NCBI GenBank assembly: GCA_028284395.1
Contig: JANQRV010000402.1
Coordinates: forward strand, 26,230-90,229
From: Saprospiraceae bacterium
GTDB taxonomy: Bacteria > Bacteroidota > Bacteroidia > Chitinophagales > Saprospiraceae
Direction of reading: 5' to 3'
DNA: 64,000 bases
Of this stretch, positions 17,069-26,111 are shown piece after piece (position 1 is the first letter of the stretch; each line of letters opens with the position of its first letter). The notes under the pieces were generated by a model. It was given only the letters and a program-made list of their open reading frames with translations, was not told where the DNA came from and did not search any database. The translations under genes and the position numbers were made by a program.

Positions 17069-19024
17069 TTATTTATTCAGAACAACGAACTCTGTCCGTC
17101 GGTTATTCTGCCTTCCGTCTGGTGTATCGTTGGTATCAATTGGTTGACTTTCGCCATAGCCCTTGGCTTGTAGTCTTGCGGCATTGATGCCCTCATCGAT
17201 CAAAAAAGTCATCACGGCCTTTGCTCTAGCCTCAGATAGCAATTGGTTGTCATTTTCCGACCCCACATTATCAGTGTGCCCATTGATTTGGATTGTCAAG
17301 CTAGGGTTTTCAATGAGGAGATCTCTAAGTCGATTTAATTCTATACGGGAAGTTGGCTTCAATGCTGCCGATGCGCTCTCAAAAAACACATTTTTCAGAA
17401 TTATTGGTTGGGATGGAGGTATGTTTTCGGTGATTGCCTCTTCCGGGATCGGGGTCAATCCTATTTTCATGACATATGGCTCTTCTAAGCTGTTGTCGGT
17501 AGTCAGATCAAAGTTTTCGGAGTAAAATAGATAACCCGCCTTGGCCACATTTAGCGCGTAACTTTGCCCGGCGGGGATACAGATTAAAAACTGCCCGGAC
17601 TTATCTGCTCGTACTTTGATAAAGCTATTGCCACTTGCTAACTCATTGATTTCTGCGATGGCGGAAAGTTTTTCCTGGGTGACGGCATCGAAGACCTCGG
17701 CCTTAAGATAGGTCACCGGATTGGGTCGAGCCGATGCTGGCAAATCGAACTGGTAAATGTCTGCATCAGCTTTGAGAGAGGCACTTTCACTCAGCGTTGT
17801 TTCGTCCAGTTTTTTATCGGTAGCAAAATAGGCTGTTTTCCCGTCAAGACTGACAATCATGGCTCCTTCATTAGCCGTTGTATTAATGGGGTAACCCAGG
17901 TTTTGTGGTTTTCCCCAGGTTCCGTCTTCTTGCTTTTTCGAAAAGTAAAGATCGAAATTACCCATACCGGTCAAACCATCAGACATAAAATACAAAGTTT
18001 GTCCGTCAGCATGAATAAAGGGAGATTGCTCGTCACCGGAAGAGTTGATATTCGGCCCCAAATTAACGGGCAGACTCCAACCATCCGGCTCCAAATAGCT
18101 GACCCAAAGGTCGCGACCTCCCTGGCCTCCCGGTCGGTCGCTGGCAAAGAACAGCGTTCTACTATTAGCCGAAATGGAGGGAGTGGATTCCCAACTGCGG
18201 GAGTTGATTGGGGAGCCCATATTTTGGGCTGAAATCCATTGGTTGTCTTGGATGGCCGAATAGTAAAGGTCACAGCTACCTGCTCCACCTTTTCGATTGC
18301 AAGCGGTGAAAACGAGAAATTTTCCGTCGGCGGAAATACTCTGAGTTCCTTCGTTTTGACTGGAGTTAATGCCGACTAATGGCTTAGCTACCTGCCATTC
18401 ACCATCGACTAATTTGCTGATGAACAAATCTTCCTGTCGATTGACCAGACGTGTGAAGATCAGAAACTCACCATCAGCGGTTAAAGCTGGTAGCACTTCG
18501 GGATCTGCGGTATTAATATTACCGTTTAACTTTTTTGGAGTAAAAGGTACGGGGTTGGCAATGGCTTGTTTGGCAAAGCGAGCATTTTCAAGGTGCCTCC
18601 GGGCTCTTTGAATCAGTCCCTGATTTCGCTTTTCCAGTTGAATGAATTGTTCGAAGTGTTCGGCTGCAGATGCAAAATCACGCAACTTTTGTTCGGTAAT
18701 GGCCAGTTGATAGATTGCTCTCGGGCGATAGTTGATGTTTAATGCGAAGGCTTTTTCGAAATTGGCCTTGGCTTCATTGAAATCGCCTTGGTCGTAATAG
18801 ATTGCGGCCTTAGCTAGATAAACGTCTATAAAATCGGGACTTTCTCCTGCAGCTTTCTCTAGTTGTTTTAAGGCATTTTGCCAGTCTTCGGCGCGATTGT
18901 ATTCCTGTGCCTTTTCATAATACTTTAGTGCTTTTTTGTCAGCTGTTTTCTTAGTAACAAACGTAGTTTGAGCTTCCACGAAGGTCGTGAAAAGAATGAA
19001 CGTCAGGGCAATTCCAATGCGCAT
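17069..19024 (-). CDS. TPR-PD40-OmpA outer-membrane protein
   Basis: 651 residues: signal peptide (about 1-18), TPR helices (about 25-150, KYYEKAQEYNRAEDW and similar), a WD40-like beta-propeller built from PD40 repeats (about 170-420) with motifs such as TADGEFLIFT, SADGKFLVFT, FFASDRPGGQGGRDLW and YFMSDGLTGMGNFDLY, a carboxypeptidase-regulatory-like module (about 440-510), and a C-terminal OmpA peptidoglycan-binding domain (about 540-651) ending NNRRTEFVVL. This architecture is common in Bacteroidota, where the protein anchors the outer membrane or T9SS-associated structures to peptidoglycan. A 129-bp palindrome and a hairpin separate it from ileS upstream. A specific function within gliding or secretion is not shown by the sequence. 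Confidence 0.9.
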   Translation of the reverse strand: MRIGIALTFILFTTFVEAQTTFVTKKTADKKALKYYEKAQEYNRAEDWQNALKQLEKAAGESPDFIDVYLAKAAIYYDQGDFNEAKANFEKAFALNINYRPRAIYQLAITEQKLRDFASAAEHFEQFIQLEKRNQGLIQRARRHLENARFAKQAIANPVPFTPKKLNGNINTADPEVLPALTADGEFLIFTRLVNRQEDLFISKLVDGEWQVAKPLVGINSSQNEGTQSISADGKFLVFTACNRKGGAGSCDLYYSAIQDNQWISAQNMGSPINSRSWESTPSISANSRTLFFASDRPGGQGGRDLWVSYLEPDGWSLPVNLGPNINSSGDEQSPFIHADGQTLYFMSDGLTGMGNFDLYFSKKQEDGTWGKPQNLGYPINTTANEGAMIVSLDGKTAYFATDKKLDETTLSESASLKADADIYQFDLPASARPNPVTYLKAEVFDAVTQEKLSAIAEINELASGNSFIKVRADKSGQFLICIPAGQSYALNVAKAGYLFYSENFDLTTDNSLEEPYVMKIGLTPIPEEAITENIPPSQPIILKNVFFESASAALKPTSRIELNRLRDLLIENPSLTIQINGHTDNVGSENDNQLLSEARAKAVMTFLIDEGINAARLQAKGYGESQPIDTNDTPDGRQNNRRTEFVVLNK

Positions 19025-19080
19025 GTAGATGTCTTTTCTCTTTTAACGCTGTTCGGAAAAGGAATATTTTCGGAAACGGT

Positions 19081-19117
19081 ATCTCGAACGGATGATGGCA
19101 AATCATCCGTTCGAGAT
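19081..19117. terminator. Perfect 16-bp hairpin between ileS and the OmpA-type gene
   Basis: Arms ATCTCGAACGGATGAT (19081-19096) and ATCATCCGTTCGAGAT (19102-19117) flank a five-base loop GGCAA. No poly-T follows in either direction, so it may be a terminator lacking a T-tract, an RNA processing or stability element, or a protein-binding site. It lies 57 bp upstream of the OmpA-type start. Confidence 0.45.
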
Positions 19118-19139
19118 TGATAAAGCCCACGGTATGCTC

Positions 19140-19268
19140 TAGTACTTTTTGTCAAGTTAAACTTGCATCAGGCTGAATCCATCCTCACTTGCCAACCTGG
19201 GGCGACGCCCCGGTTAAAGTATTTGGAGACTTTCAGCCTCGGCTTTCTAAAGTAACAAAGTAGTACTA
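19140..19268. repeat. 129-bp imperfect palindrome after ileS
   Basis: The stretch is self-complementary about a centre at 19204-19205. Matching pairs are TAGTACT (19140-19146) with AGTACTA (19262-19268), AGGCTGAA (19170-19177) with TTCAGCCT (19232-19239), AACC (19194-19197) with GGTT (19212-19215), and GGGGC (19199-19203) with GCCCC (19207-19211). Between these blocks the arms match loosely. The right tip overlaps the ileS stop codon (19266-19268). It may be a MITE- or REP-like element with terminal AGTACT, or a long folded 3' UTR of ileS. No ORF lies inside. No other copy was found in this window by eye. Confidence 0.6.
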
Positions 19269-22200
19269 ATTCAAGTTGACCTTGATACCGATATTCAATT
19301 CGTCCGGCAACGAGATCTGATCACCGCCTTCCGTTTTTTCTACGAGATTCAGGTGGACTGCCAGTGTTTCCTTAGTGATATAATCGCCATACTTTTCTAC
19401 TGCGGGCACTATATTATCGTGTTTTTCCAGTTCGATTTGGATTCGATCGGTTACTTCAAAGCCTTTGTCCTTTCTGAGATTTTGAATTCGGTTAACCAGT
19501 TCTCTTGCCATACCTTCCGCTTTCAACTCATCATTGAGTGTAACATCCAATGCCACGGTAATAGGTCCGTCTGATGCTACTTGCCAGCCGGGAATATCTT
19601 CGGTGACAATTTCGAAGTCTTCCATCGTCAGGTCATAAGATTCATCGTTCACTTTGAGAAGATAGCTGTTATTAGCTTCAATGGCAGAAATATCCGCTTG
19701 TGTCAAACTATTGATCGCCTGGGCCGCAGCCTTCATGTTTTTGCCCAGTCGCCTTCCCAGTGTTTTGAAATTAGGTTTGATTTTTTTCTTGATGATGTTG
19801 CCCGATCCGCTTACGTATTCCACTTCTTTGACATTGACTTCGGCCAGTATGACATCTTTTACGGCATCTACTTGCCCCTGAAACTGATCGTCAAGGATCG
19901 GTAGGAGGATTTTCTGTAGCGGTTGTCTTACATTCAAACGTTTGCCTTTGCGCAAAGAAAGTACTAAGGAGGAGATCCTCTGGGCATAGTCCATCTTTTC
20001 TTCCAGAGCTCGATCGATCGCTGATTCGTTTACCGTGGGGAAATCCGCCAGGTGGACAGACTGAGCTGATTCCTTCTTAGTGACATCGTTCATGTTTCGG
20101 TACATCCAGTCAGAATAAAATGGGGCTACGGGAGCCATTAATTTGGCTACCGCAATCAGACAATCGTACAGGGTTTGGTAGGCGGCTAATTCCCTTTGGG
20201 AATACTGCTCGCTCCAGAAACGTTTCCGATTGCGACGGACATACCAGTTGCTTAGGTCGCGATCCACAAAATTTTGGATGCGGCGGGTAGCACTAGTTGG
20301 TTCATAATCCGCATAATCCTCGTCTACCGCCTTGATCAGTGAATTGAGACGGGATATGATCCACCGGTCGATTTCTTCCCTTTCGGCTAATGGAATGGCT
20401 TGTTCTTCATATTTGAAGCCACATAGGTTAGCATACTGAGCAAATATCCCGTTGTAAGTCTGGAAAATAGGACGGAACAATTTCTTACGAACTTCGTCAA
20501 CGCCTTCCAAATCGAATTTGAGATTATCCCAGGGCTGGGCATTGGAGATCATATACCAGCGTACAGCATCTGCACCATATTGGGCCAAGGCGTCAAAAGG
20601 ATCAACGGCATTGCCCAATCGCTTTGACATCTTAACTCCGTTCTTATCCAAAACCAAACCATTGGAAACAACATTCTTAAAGGATACACTGTCGAAAGCC
20701 ATGACAGCAATGGCGTGTAAACTATAGAACCAACCCCTAGTTTGGTCTACTCCTTCCGCAATGAAGTTGGCGGGGAAGCTGCGCTCGAATTGATCTTTGT
20801 TTTCGAAAGGATAGTGCCACTGCGCATAAGGCATGGCACCACTGTCAAACCATACGTCGATCAGATCCAATTCTCGACGCATTTCCATACCATCTTCCGT
20901 TACCAGAACAATTTCATCGATGTAAGGGCGGTGTAGATCCTTGGGTAATTTTTGTTGTAGCCCCAGTTTCCCATTTGCCAGGTTGATTTCGTTCTGCAAT
21001 TCCTCAAGCGAGCCGATACACTTTTCTTGCTTTCCATCTTCGGTTCGCCAGATTGGCAATGGGGTCCCCCAATAACGAGAACGGGAAAGATTCCAATCTT
21101 GAAGGTTTTCTAACCACTTTCCAAAACGACCTTCTCCTGTTGAGGCAGGTTTCCAGTTAATGGTTTGATTAAGTTCGAACATTCGATCCTTCAGTGAGGA
21201 GGTTTTGATGAACCAACTGTCTAATGGGTAGTAAAGAACGGGTCTGTCCGTCCTCCAGCAATGAGGGTAATTGTGCGAGTATTTTTCGGAATGAAAAAGT
21301 TTATTCTCCCCCTTTAATTTGATCACAATGTCAACATCGGTAGGCCTTTCCTCTTCTTGTCCGTAGTCCTTAACGTAACGCCCGGCAAAATCTGTCACTT
21401 CTTCAACGAATTTGCCTTGTTTGTCAACCAGAGGCATCGAATTGCCGTCTTTGTCCTTGACCATGAGTGGTGGAATGCCGTACTTCTGGGCAACCCGAAA
21501 GTCATCGGCACCAAAAGTAGGAGCAATATGAACAATGCCCGTACCATCTTCTGTAGACACGAAATCACCCAGTAAGACCTTAAAAGCAGGCTTATCCGGT
21601 TGGACATAAGGGAGCAATTGTTCGTATTCCATACCCTCAAGATCTGCCCCTTTCATTTCAGCAACAATTTCCAAATAAGGATAGGGTTTGTTACCTGGTT
21701 TGACATCCTCCGGTTGCAAGTCGGCCTGCTGTTCGGAGAAATAGGCGTTGAGCCGTTCTTTTGCCAGAATCACTTGAATCGGTTCCTGAGTATAGCGATT
21801 AAAAGTCCGGACCTTTACGTAATCAATCTTGGCCCCGGCCGCTAAAGCTGTATTGGATGGCAAGGTCCAAGGTGTGGTTGTCCAGGCTAAGAAATACTCA
21901 TTCTCAAGACCTTTAATCTTAAATTGAGCTACTGCCGAAGTATCCTTGATTTCCTTGTAGGCACCTGGCATATTGAGTTCATGGGTACTCAATCCAGTAC
22001 CTGCCGCCGGAGAATAAGGTTGTATGGTGTAGCCTTTATACAACAAATCTTTGTCGTAAAGCTTCTTCAAAAGGAACCAAATTGATTCAATGTATTCATT
22101 TTTATACGTGATGTAGGGATCGTCAAGATCTACCCAATACCCCATTTTTCGCGTGATGTCATCCCACATGTCCTTATACCGCATTACGGTTTCTTTACAC

Positions 22201-22553
22201 TTCGCATTGTACTCGTCGACGCTGATCGACTTGCCGATATCTTCCTTAGTGATACCAAGCTCCTTCTCTACACTCAGCTCGATGGGAAGTCCGTGGGTAT
22301 CCCAACCTCCTTTTCGTTCTACTCTTTCTCCTTTCATAGAGTGAAAACGACAGAAGATGTCTTTAATCGTCCGGGCCATTACGTGGTGAATACCTGGTTT
22401 GCCATTGGCAGATGGAGGGCCCTCGTAAAAGACATAGCTATTGTCTTTATTCCGTTGGTCCACACTTTTTTCAAATGTTTTGTGATCATCCCAGAACTGA
22501 AGGATTTCACGATCTATTTCCGGAAGATTAAGGTTCTCGTACTTTTTATACAT
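19266..22553 (-). CDS. ileS: Isoleucyl-tRNA synthetase, type 2, with swapped HIGH motif
   Basis: Charges tRNA-Ile and edits valine and similar errors. 1095 residues, longer than the type 1 enzyme of E. coli (about 940) and typical of the eukaryote-like type 2. Residues 54-57 are Gly-Ile-His-His (PSANGKPGIHHVMART), where class I synthetases have HxGH. The downstream sequence GGWDTHGLPIE supports type 2. The KMSKR form of the second signature lies at residues 641-645, followed by the anticodon-binding domain and a beta-rich C-terminus. Type 2 enzymes are typically resistant to mupirocin, and the swapped GxHH form is reported to give very high resistance. The gene has its own promoter overlapped by a hairpin at 22607-22647. 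Confidence 0.96.
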   Translation of the reverse strand: MYKKYENLNLPEIDREILQFWDDHKTFEKSVDQRNKDNSYVFYEGPPSANGKPGIHHVMARTIKDIFCRFHSMKGERVERKGGWDTHGLPIELSVEKELGITKEDIGKSISVDEYNAKCKETVMRYKDMWDDITRKMGYWVDLDDPYITYKNEYIESIWFLLKKLYDKDLLYKGYTIQPYSPAAGTGLSTHELNMPGAYKEIKDTSAVAQFKIKGLENEYFLAWTTTPWTLPSNTALAAGAKIDYVKVRTFNRYTQEPIQVILAKERLNAYFSEQQADLQPEDVKPGNKPYPYLEIVAEMKGADLEGMEYEQLLPYVQPDKPAFKVLLGDFVSTEDGTGIVHIAPTFGADDFRVAQKYGIPPLMVKDKDGNSMPLVDKQGKFVEEVTDFAGRYVKDYGQEEERPTDVDIVIKLKGENKLFHSEKYSHNYPHCWRTDRPVLYYPLDSWFIKTSSLKDRMFELNQTINWKPASTGEGRFGKWLENLQDWNLSRSRYWGTPLPIWRTEDGKQEKCIGSLEELQNEINLANGKLGLQQKLPKDLHRPYIDEIVLVTEDGMEMRRELDLIDVWFDSGAMPYAQWHYPFENKDQFERSFPANFIAEGVDQTRGWFYSLHAIAVMAFDSVSFKNVVSNGLVLDKNGVKMSKRLGNAVDPFDALAQYGADAVRWYMISNAQPWDNLKFDLEGVDEVRKKLFRPIFQTYNGIFAQYANLCGFKYEEQAIPLAEREEIDRWIISRLNSLIKAVDEDYADYEPTSATRRIQNFVDRDLSNWYVRRNRKRFWSEQYSQRELAAYQTLYDCLIAVAKLMAPVAPFYSDWMYRNMNDVTKKESAQSVHLADFPTVNESAIDRALEEKMDYAQRISSLVLSLRKGKRLNVRQPLQKILLPILDDQFQGQVDAVKDVILAEVNVKEVEYVSGSGNIIKKKIKPNFKTLGRRLGKNMKAAAQAINSLTQADISAIEANNSYLLKVNDESYDLTMEDFEIVTEDIPGWQVASDGPITVALDVTLNDELKAEGMARELVNRIQNLRKDKGFEVTDRIQIELEKHDNIVPAVEKYGDYITKETLAVHLNLVEKTEGGDQISLPDELNIGIKVNLN

Positions 22554-22593
22554 CTCTTAAAGTGTTGGGCAGCTACGTTAATTTAAAGAGCTG

Positions 22594-22624
22594 CAAATAT
22601 ACCAAACAAAAAAGCTCTGGCAAA
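22594..22624 (-). promoter_or_regulatory. ileS promoter, Bacteroidota type
   Basis: On the minus strand a -33 element TTTG (22624-22621) is followed after 19 bases by TATATTTG (22601-22594), an exact match to TAnnTTTG. Transcription would start near 22587, giving a leader of about 34 nt before the ileS ATG. The -33 element lies in the loop and arm of the hairpin 22607-22647. Confidence 0.7.
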
Positions 22625-22647
22625 TTCGATCTGCCAGAGCTTTTTTG
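22607..22647. terminator. Perfect bidirectional intrinsic terminator overlapping the ileS promoter
   Basis: Arms of 16 bases, CAAAAAAGCTCTGGCA (22607-22622) and TGCCAGAGCTTTTTTG (22632-22647), enclose a nine-base loop. Each strand has a GC-containing stem followed by a T6 run, so it should stop transcription in both directions. It lies in the gap between divergent genes, upstream of ileS, so it does not end either annotated gene. It could isolate the two promoters, end a small RNA made from the minus strand, or act on ileS expression. An additional hairpin ATCGC/GCGAT (about 22673-22685) precedes it on the minus strand. Confidence 0.75.
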
Positions 22648-22804
22648 TGGAAATTCATTAGCACTTTTACAGATCGCCAGGCGATGAGTAAATTATAATG
22701 CTAATAGAAATTATGTTAGAAAAAAGGTTCATGTTATCATTGTTCTATATCTCAAAACTATGATAATTTTTCAAGCGAGTCAAGGTGACGGCAATCTATT
22801 TCTT

Positions 22805-23710
22805 ATGCTACGATCGATTTTGGGTATTGTTACCCCTTGCTTCATGTTGGGGTTACTCAGTTGTCAAAAACATGGGAACGTGGTCGAAAGTAGATCCCCG
22901 ATGATCTTGCCGGCGAAAGCCCAAGGCCATATCGATACCATGGACTACAGCGAATTTGATCGAGAGGGGATTGTGAGGCGCTTACAATCGAAAATTGATC
23001 GGAAAGAACCGTTAATAGCTTATGTGTTGGTCCCCCTTTGCGATAATGAAAACCAGGGTATCGTACCGGTTCCAAGTCAACTTGGGAATGGGGAAGATCC
23101 AGACCGCAATCTGTATTGGGGAGCACGGTACGGATTGAAAACCTATTTTAAACGGCATCCATTGTGGCAACTTGTTTATGCTACGGACTCCACCAAAACT
23201 CCTGTTCTTGAAAGGTTGGTATTCAAACGAACCTTTGCGGATCACAGAGTGGTCTACCTGATCGCAGATGCGTATCGAGGAGATCATATGAAAACATGCG
23301 TGCGTCATTTTCTATCGACGGTAGCAAATGAAAGACGATCACCCTCCTTTGACAAGGACAAGTCTCGGACTGTCGAACCGGATTTAATCGGCTTTGTTGG
23401 CCACAATGGCCTCATGGATGCTCCGGCAGATACGGTTTTTGCAAAGCATGATTTACAGAAAGACGTGGTTGTCTTGGCATGTGTATCTCGGCCTTATTTC
23501 AAAGACTTCCTCAAATACGGTAAAGGCTTCCCTCTTGTGACAACTGAGAACCTTTTGGCTCCAGAGGCCTATGTACTGGAAGGGATCTTAGAAAGCTGGG
23601 CGCAGTTGAATAGCGGCTCGGAAATACGATTGGCAGCAGCTCGAAAATATCATGAATACCAAAAATGTGGGGTGAAGGGAGCACTCACCATTTTTCGGAC
23701 GGGCTGGTAG
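22805..23710 (+). CDS. Lipoprotein of unknown function
   Basis: I do not recognise the family. The ATG at 22805 is preferred over 22760 because it opens a lipoprotein signal peptide (MLRSILGIVTPCFMLGLLSC, Cys20); the longer start adds 15 residues without signal character. The mature protein of about 280 residues is mixed alpha/beta with EPLIAYVLVPLCDNENQGIVPVP near residues 65-90, RNLYWGARYGLKTYF, VVYLIADAYRGDHM, PDLIGFVGHNGLMD, VVVLACVSRPYF and TTENLLAPEAYVLEGIL. The regular strand-helix alternation suggests a Rossmann-like or peptidase-like fold with conserved Asp, His and Cys. It is monocistronic, 130 bp before the DUF4349 gene. Confidence 0.7.
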   Translation: MLRSILGIVTPCFMLGLLSCQKHGNVVESRSPMILPAKAQGHIDTMDYSEFDREGIVRRLQSKIDRKEPLIAYVLVPLCDNENQGIVPVPSQLGNGEDPDRNLYWGARYGLKTYFKRHPLWQLVYATDSTKTPVLERLVFKRTFADHRVVYLIADAYRGDHMKTCVRHFLSTVANERRSPSFDKDKSRTVEPDLIGFVGHNGLMDAPADTVFAKHDLQKDVVVLACVSRPYFKDFLKYGKGFPLVTTENLLAPEAYVLEGILESWAQLNSGSEIRLAAARKYHEYQKCGVKGALTIFRTGW

Positions 23711-23840
23711 GTTAACAGCTCATTAACAGAGCCGTTACAACCATTTCCTTACATTTAAGCAGCTGCTTAATCATCTTTTTCCTGAACATTTGTGTAATCT
23801 GCTGTCCATCGGCATCCTATATAAAACCAAACAAAACTAA

Positions 23841-24713
23841 ATGACTATGAGAAGGTTTCCCGTATGTATCTTCATCTCTTTCCTGCTTTTAGCATGCAGC
23901 AATGACAAAGCCGGCTTTGCCTCCATGGAGGCAAGCAACGATGATTTTTACGCCTCTGGTGATGAAGCGCAAGCCCTGCAAACGACCTCAAGGGAAGAAG
24001 CTGCTGATATGGCAATTGTCGGCCGGAAAATTATTAAGAATGCGGACTTTCGAATGAAAGTTAAAAAAGTGGACAGCAGCTCCAAAAAAATCGAAGATCT
24101 TGTTGCCTCCCACGGCGGATACATTAACTCTAAGAACCTCACCAACGATAGCTATCAATTGAGTAATCGGATCGTGATTAAAGTACCAGCCGAAAAATTT
24201 GAAAACTTACTGGAGGAAATTGCAAAAGAAGCCGTCTTTGTCAATAGCAATCGAGTTTATTCGACCGATGTTACAGAGGAGTTCATCGATATTCAGACCC
24301 GCCTTCAAACAAAAAAGAACGTTCGAGACCGGTATATTGATATTCTGCGGAATAAAGCCAAAAGCGTAGAAGATGTACTCAAAGCAGAAGAGGCCATTCG
24401 GGTAGTACAAGAGGAAATCGAATCCAAAGAAGGACGACTTAAATATTTGCAAAATCAGATAGCGCTCAGTACGATCAATCTTGAAATTTACGAAGAGGTG
24501 GAATACCGTGCTGAACCAGCTGCTTATAATAAGTCATTCGGAAAACGGATTCTGGCTGGTTTAGGCAGTGGTTGGGAGCTCATCTTGTCCATTTTCGTGG
24601 GTATTGCTCATATCTGGCCAATTGTACTTTTAGGGGGCTTGCTGCTTTGGCAACGCAAGCGAATCTTCCGTCGATTAAGAACTACCAGATCTGAGAGGTC
24701 TGGCAGTTCTTAA
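23841..24713 (+). CDS. DUF4349 family lipoprotein
   Basis: 290 residues with a lipoprotein signal (lipobox LLAC, Cys19; the ATG at 23847 is an alternative). The DUF4349 domain spans about 60-270: KIIKNADFRMKV, a coiled coil around ESKEGRLKYLQNQIALSTINLEIYE, and a C-terminal transmembrane helix (about 245-265) followed by a basic tail. The family is found in many bacteria and may act in envelope biology; no enzymatic activity is known to me. The C-terminal helix and lipobox together would put the domain in the periplasm, tethered at both ends. A hairpin covers the stop codon and may end the transcript. Confidence 0.85.
   Translation: MTMRRFPVCIFISFLLLACSNDKAGFASMEASNDDFYASGDEAQALQTTSREEAADMAIVGRKIIKNADFRMKVKKVDSSSKKIEDLVASHGGYINSKNLTNDSYQLSNRIVIKVPAEKFENLLEEIAKEAVFVNSNRVYSTDVTEEFIDIQTRLQTKKNVRDRYIDILRNKAKSVEDVLKAEEAIRVVQEEIESKEGRLKYLQNQIALSTINLEIYEEVEYRAEPAAYNKSFGKRILAGLGSGWELILSIFVGIAHIWPIVLLGGLLLWQRKRIFRRLRTTRSERSGSS
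24677..24711 (+). terminator. Hairpin at the end of the DUF4349 gene
   Basis: Arms AAGAACTACCAGA (24677-24689) and TCTGGCAGTTCTT (24699-24711) match in 12 of 13 positions around a nine-base loop. The hairpin lies just inside and across the stop codon (24711-24713). The sequence after it is not strongly T-rich, so termination is plausible but not proven. Confidence 0.45.
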
Positions 24714-24731
24714 AGAATTGTTCTTTGCCCA

Positions 24732-26111
24732 TTAGGACAACTTTTCCAATTCCACCGTGAAATGCCGCATAATTGGAGCTTCCCACTTGATATCATAGCC
24801 TCTTTTGGCTTCATGTCGAGTTTCGTAGATGTTTTTTAAAGCGACTGCTATGTAGTCCATATGGGACATGGTGTACGTTCGTCTTGGAATAGCCAACCGG
24901 ACCAGCTCCAGTTTTGGATACCGGTTTTTTCTGGTTACCGGATCTCGATCCGCCAAAATTGTCCCAATTTCTACACTGCGGATCCCCGCCATTATATAGA
25001 GCTCGATCGCTAGCGATTGTGCTCTATATTCCTGCTTGGCAATGTTGGGTACGAATTTGTCCGCGTCGAGGTAGATAGCATGTCCACCAAAAGGTTGTTG
25101 GACCGGGACACCGAATTCGACAAGTTTTTGCCCGAGGTAGTGAACTTGATCAACTCTACTCTTGAGATAATCGAATTCGGTCGATTCTTGAAGGCCTTGG
25201 GCAAGTGCCCCCATGTCCCGACCGGACATGCCCCCATAGGTGACGAACCCCTCATAAATGATATTGTAAGTAATGCATTCTTTGTATATGTTTGGATCCT
25301 TGAGTGCTATAAATCCTCCCATGTTGACAATACCATCTTTTTTGGCGCTCATCGTCATGCCATCACCATGTGCAAACAACTCTTTAACAATGGCCTTGAT
25401 GGATTGATGTTCGTACTCTTTTTCCCGGGTTTTAATGAAATAAGCGTTTTCTGCAAAACGCGCTGAGTCGAAATAGAGCGGGATGCCATATTGATTGCAT
25501 AGGGTACGCACCTCACGGATATTTTTCATGGATATGGGTTGGCCACCCGCTGAATTACAAGTTACGGTAATTAGTGTAAAAGGGATTTTCTCAACGGGAT
25601 TGGATTGAAATACTTCCTCTAATTTTCGCAGATCGATATTTCCTTTAAAAGGATGGTAAACTGAAGTGTCGAAAGCTTCTTCGATGGTGCAGTCGATCGC
25701 TGAGGCCTTTCTAAATTCAATGTGACCTTTAGTCGTATCGAAATGCGAATTTCCAGGGATGACATCTCCTTCCTTAACCAAAGCCGAGAATAGAACATTT
25801 TCGGCGGCTCGCCCTTGATGGGTTGGTATGAAGTAGGGAAAACCGGTCAAATCTTGAACTGTCTTTTCGAGTTTCGCGAAAGAGCGGGAGCCGGCATAGC
25901 TTTCGTCGCCTAGCATCATTTCTGCCCATTGCTTGTCGGACATTGCTCCCGTGCCGGAATCTGTTAGCAGATCGATGATCACCTGGTCACTGGAAAGCTT
26001 AAATAAATTATATTTAGCTTCTTTGATCCATGTTTTTCGTTGTTCAATGGTAGATTTATGAATTGATTCCACCATTTTGATTTTATAAGGTTCTATATAT
26101 GGAAGTACCAT
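24732..26111 (-). CDS. tnaA: Tryptophanase (PLP-dependent beta-eliminating lyase)
   Basis: Cleaves L-tryptophan to indole, pyruvate and ammonia. 459 residues. The first ATG is used because EPYKIKMVESI aligns with the N-terminus of tryptophanase and tyrosine phenol-lyase. PLP-enzyme motifs are TDSGTGAMS, FIPTHQGRAAEN, SNSAGGQP, FDSARFAENAYFIK and the PLP lysine in MSAKKDG. The residues that separate the two enzymes favour tryptophanase: FDTTKGH and IRSVEIGT, where tyrosine phenol-lyase has an Arg in VRSMERG that binds the phenol. The length is close to tyrosine phenol-lyase, so activity should be tested. Expressed from a long leader with a small ORF, see below. Confidence 0.88.
   Translation of the reverse strand: MVLPYIEPYKIKMVESIHKSTIEQRKTWIKEAKYNLFKLSSDQVIIDLLTDSGTGAMSDKQWAEMMLGDESYAGSRSFAKLEKTVQDLTGFPYFIPTHQGRAAENVLFSALVKEGDVIPGNSHFDTTKGHIEFRKASAIDCTIEEAFDTSVYHPFKGNIDLRKLEEVFQSNPVEKIPFTLITVTCNSAGGQPISMKNIREVRTLCNQYGIPLYFDSARFAENAYFIKTREKEYEHQSIKAIVKELFAHGDGMTMSAKKDGIVNMGGFIALKDPNIYKECITYNIIYEGFVTYGGMSGRDMGALAQGLQESTEFDYLKSRVDQVHYLGQKLVEFGVPVQQPFGGHAIYLDADKFVPNIAKQEYRAQSLAIELYIMAGIRSVEIGTILADRDPVTRKNRYPKLELVRLAIPRRTYTMSHMDYIAVALKNIYETRHEAKRGYDIKWEAPIMRHFTVELEKLS

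Noticed and set aside
22554..22690. T-box riboswitch for ileS
   Set aside because: A T-box would place the terminator inside the leader. Here the best promoter lies at and after the terminator, leaving a leader of about 34 nt with no specifier stem or T-box sequence.
24732..26111. Tyrosine phenol-lyase instead of tryptophanase
   Set aside because: The phenol-binding Arg in the MERG motif is replaced by VEIG, and FDTTKGH and DSARFAENAYF match tryptophanase; only the length and TDSGTGAMSDKQWA recall the lyase.
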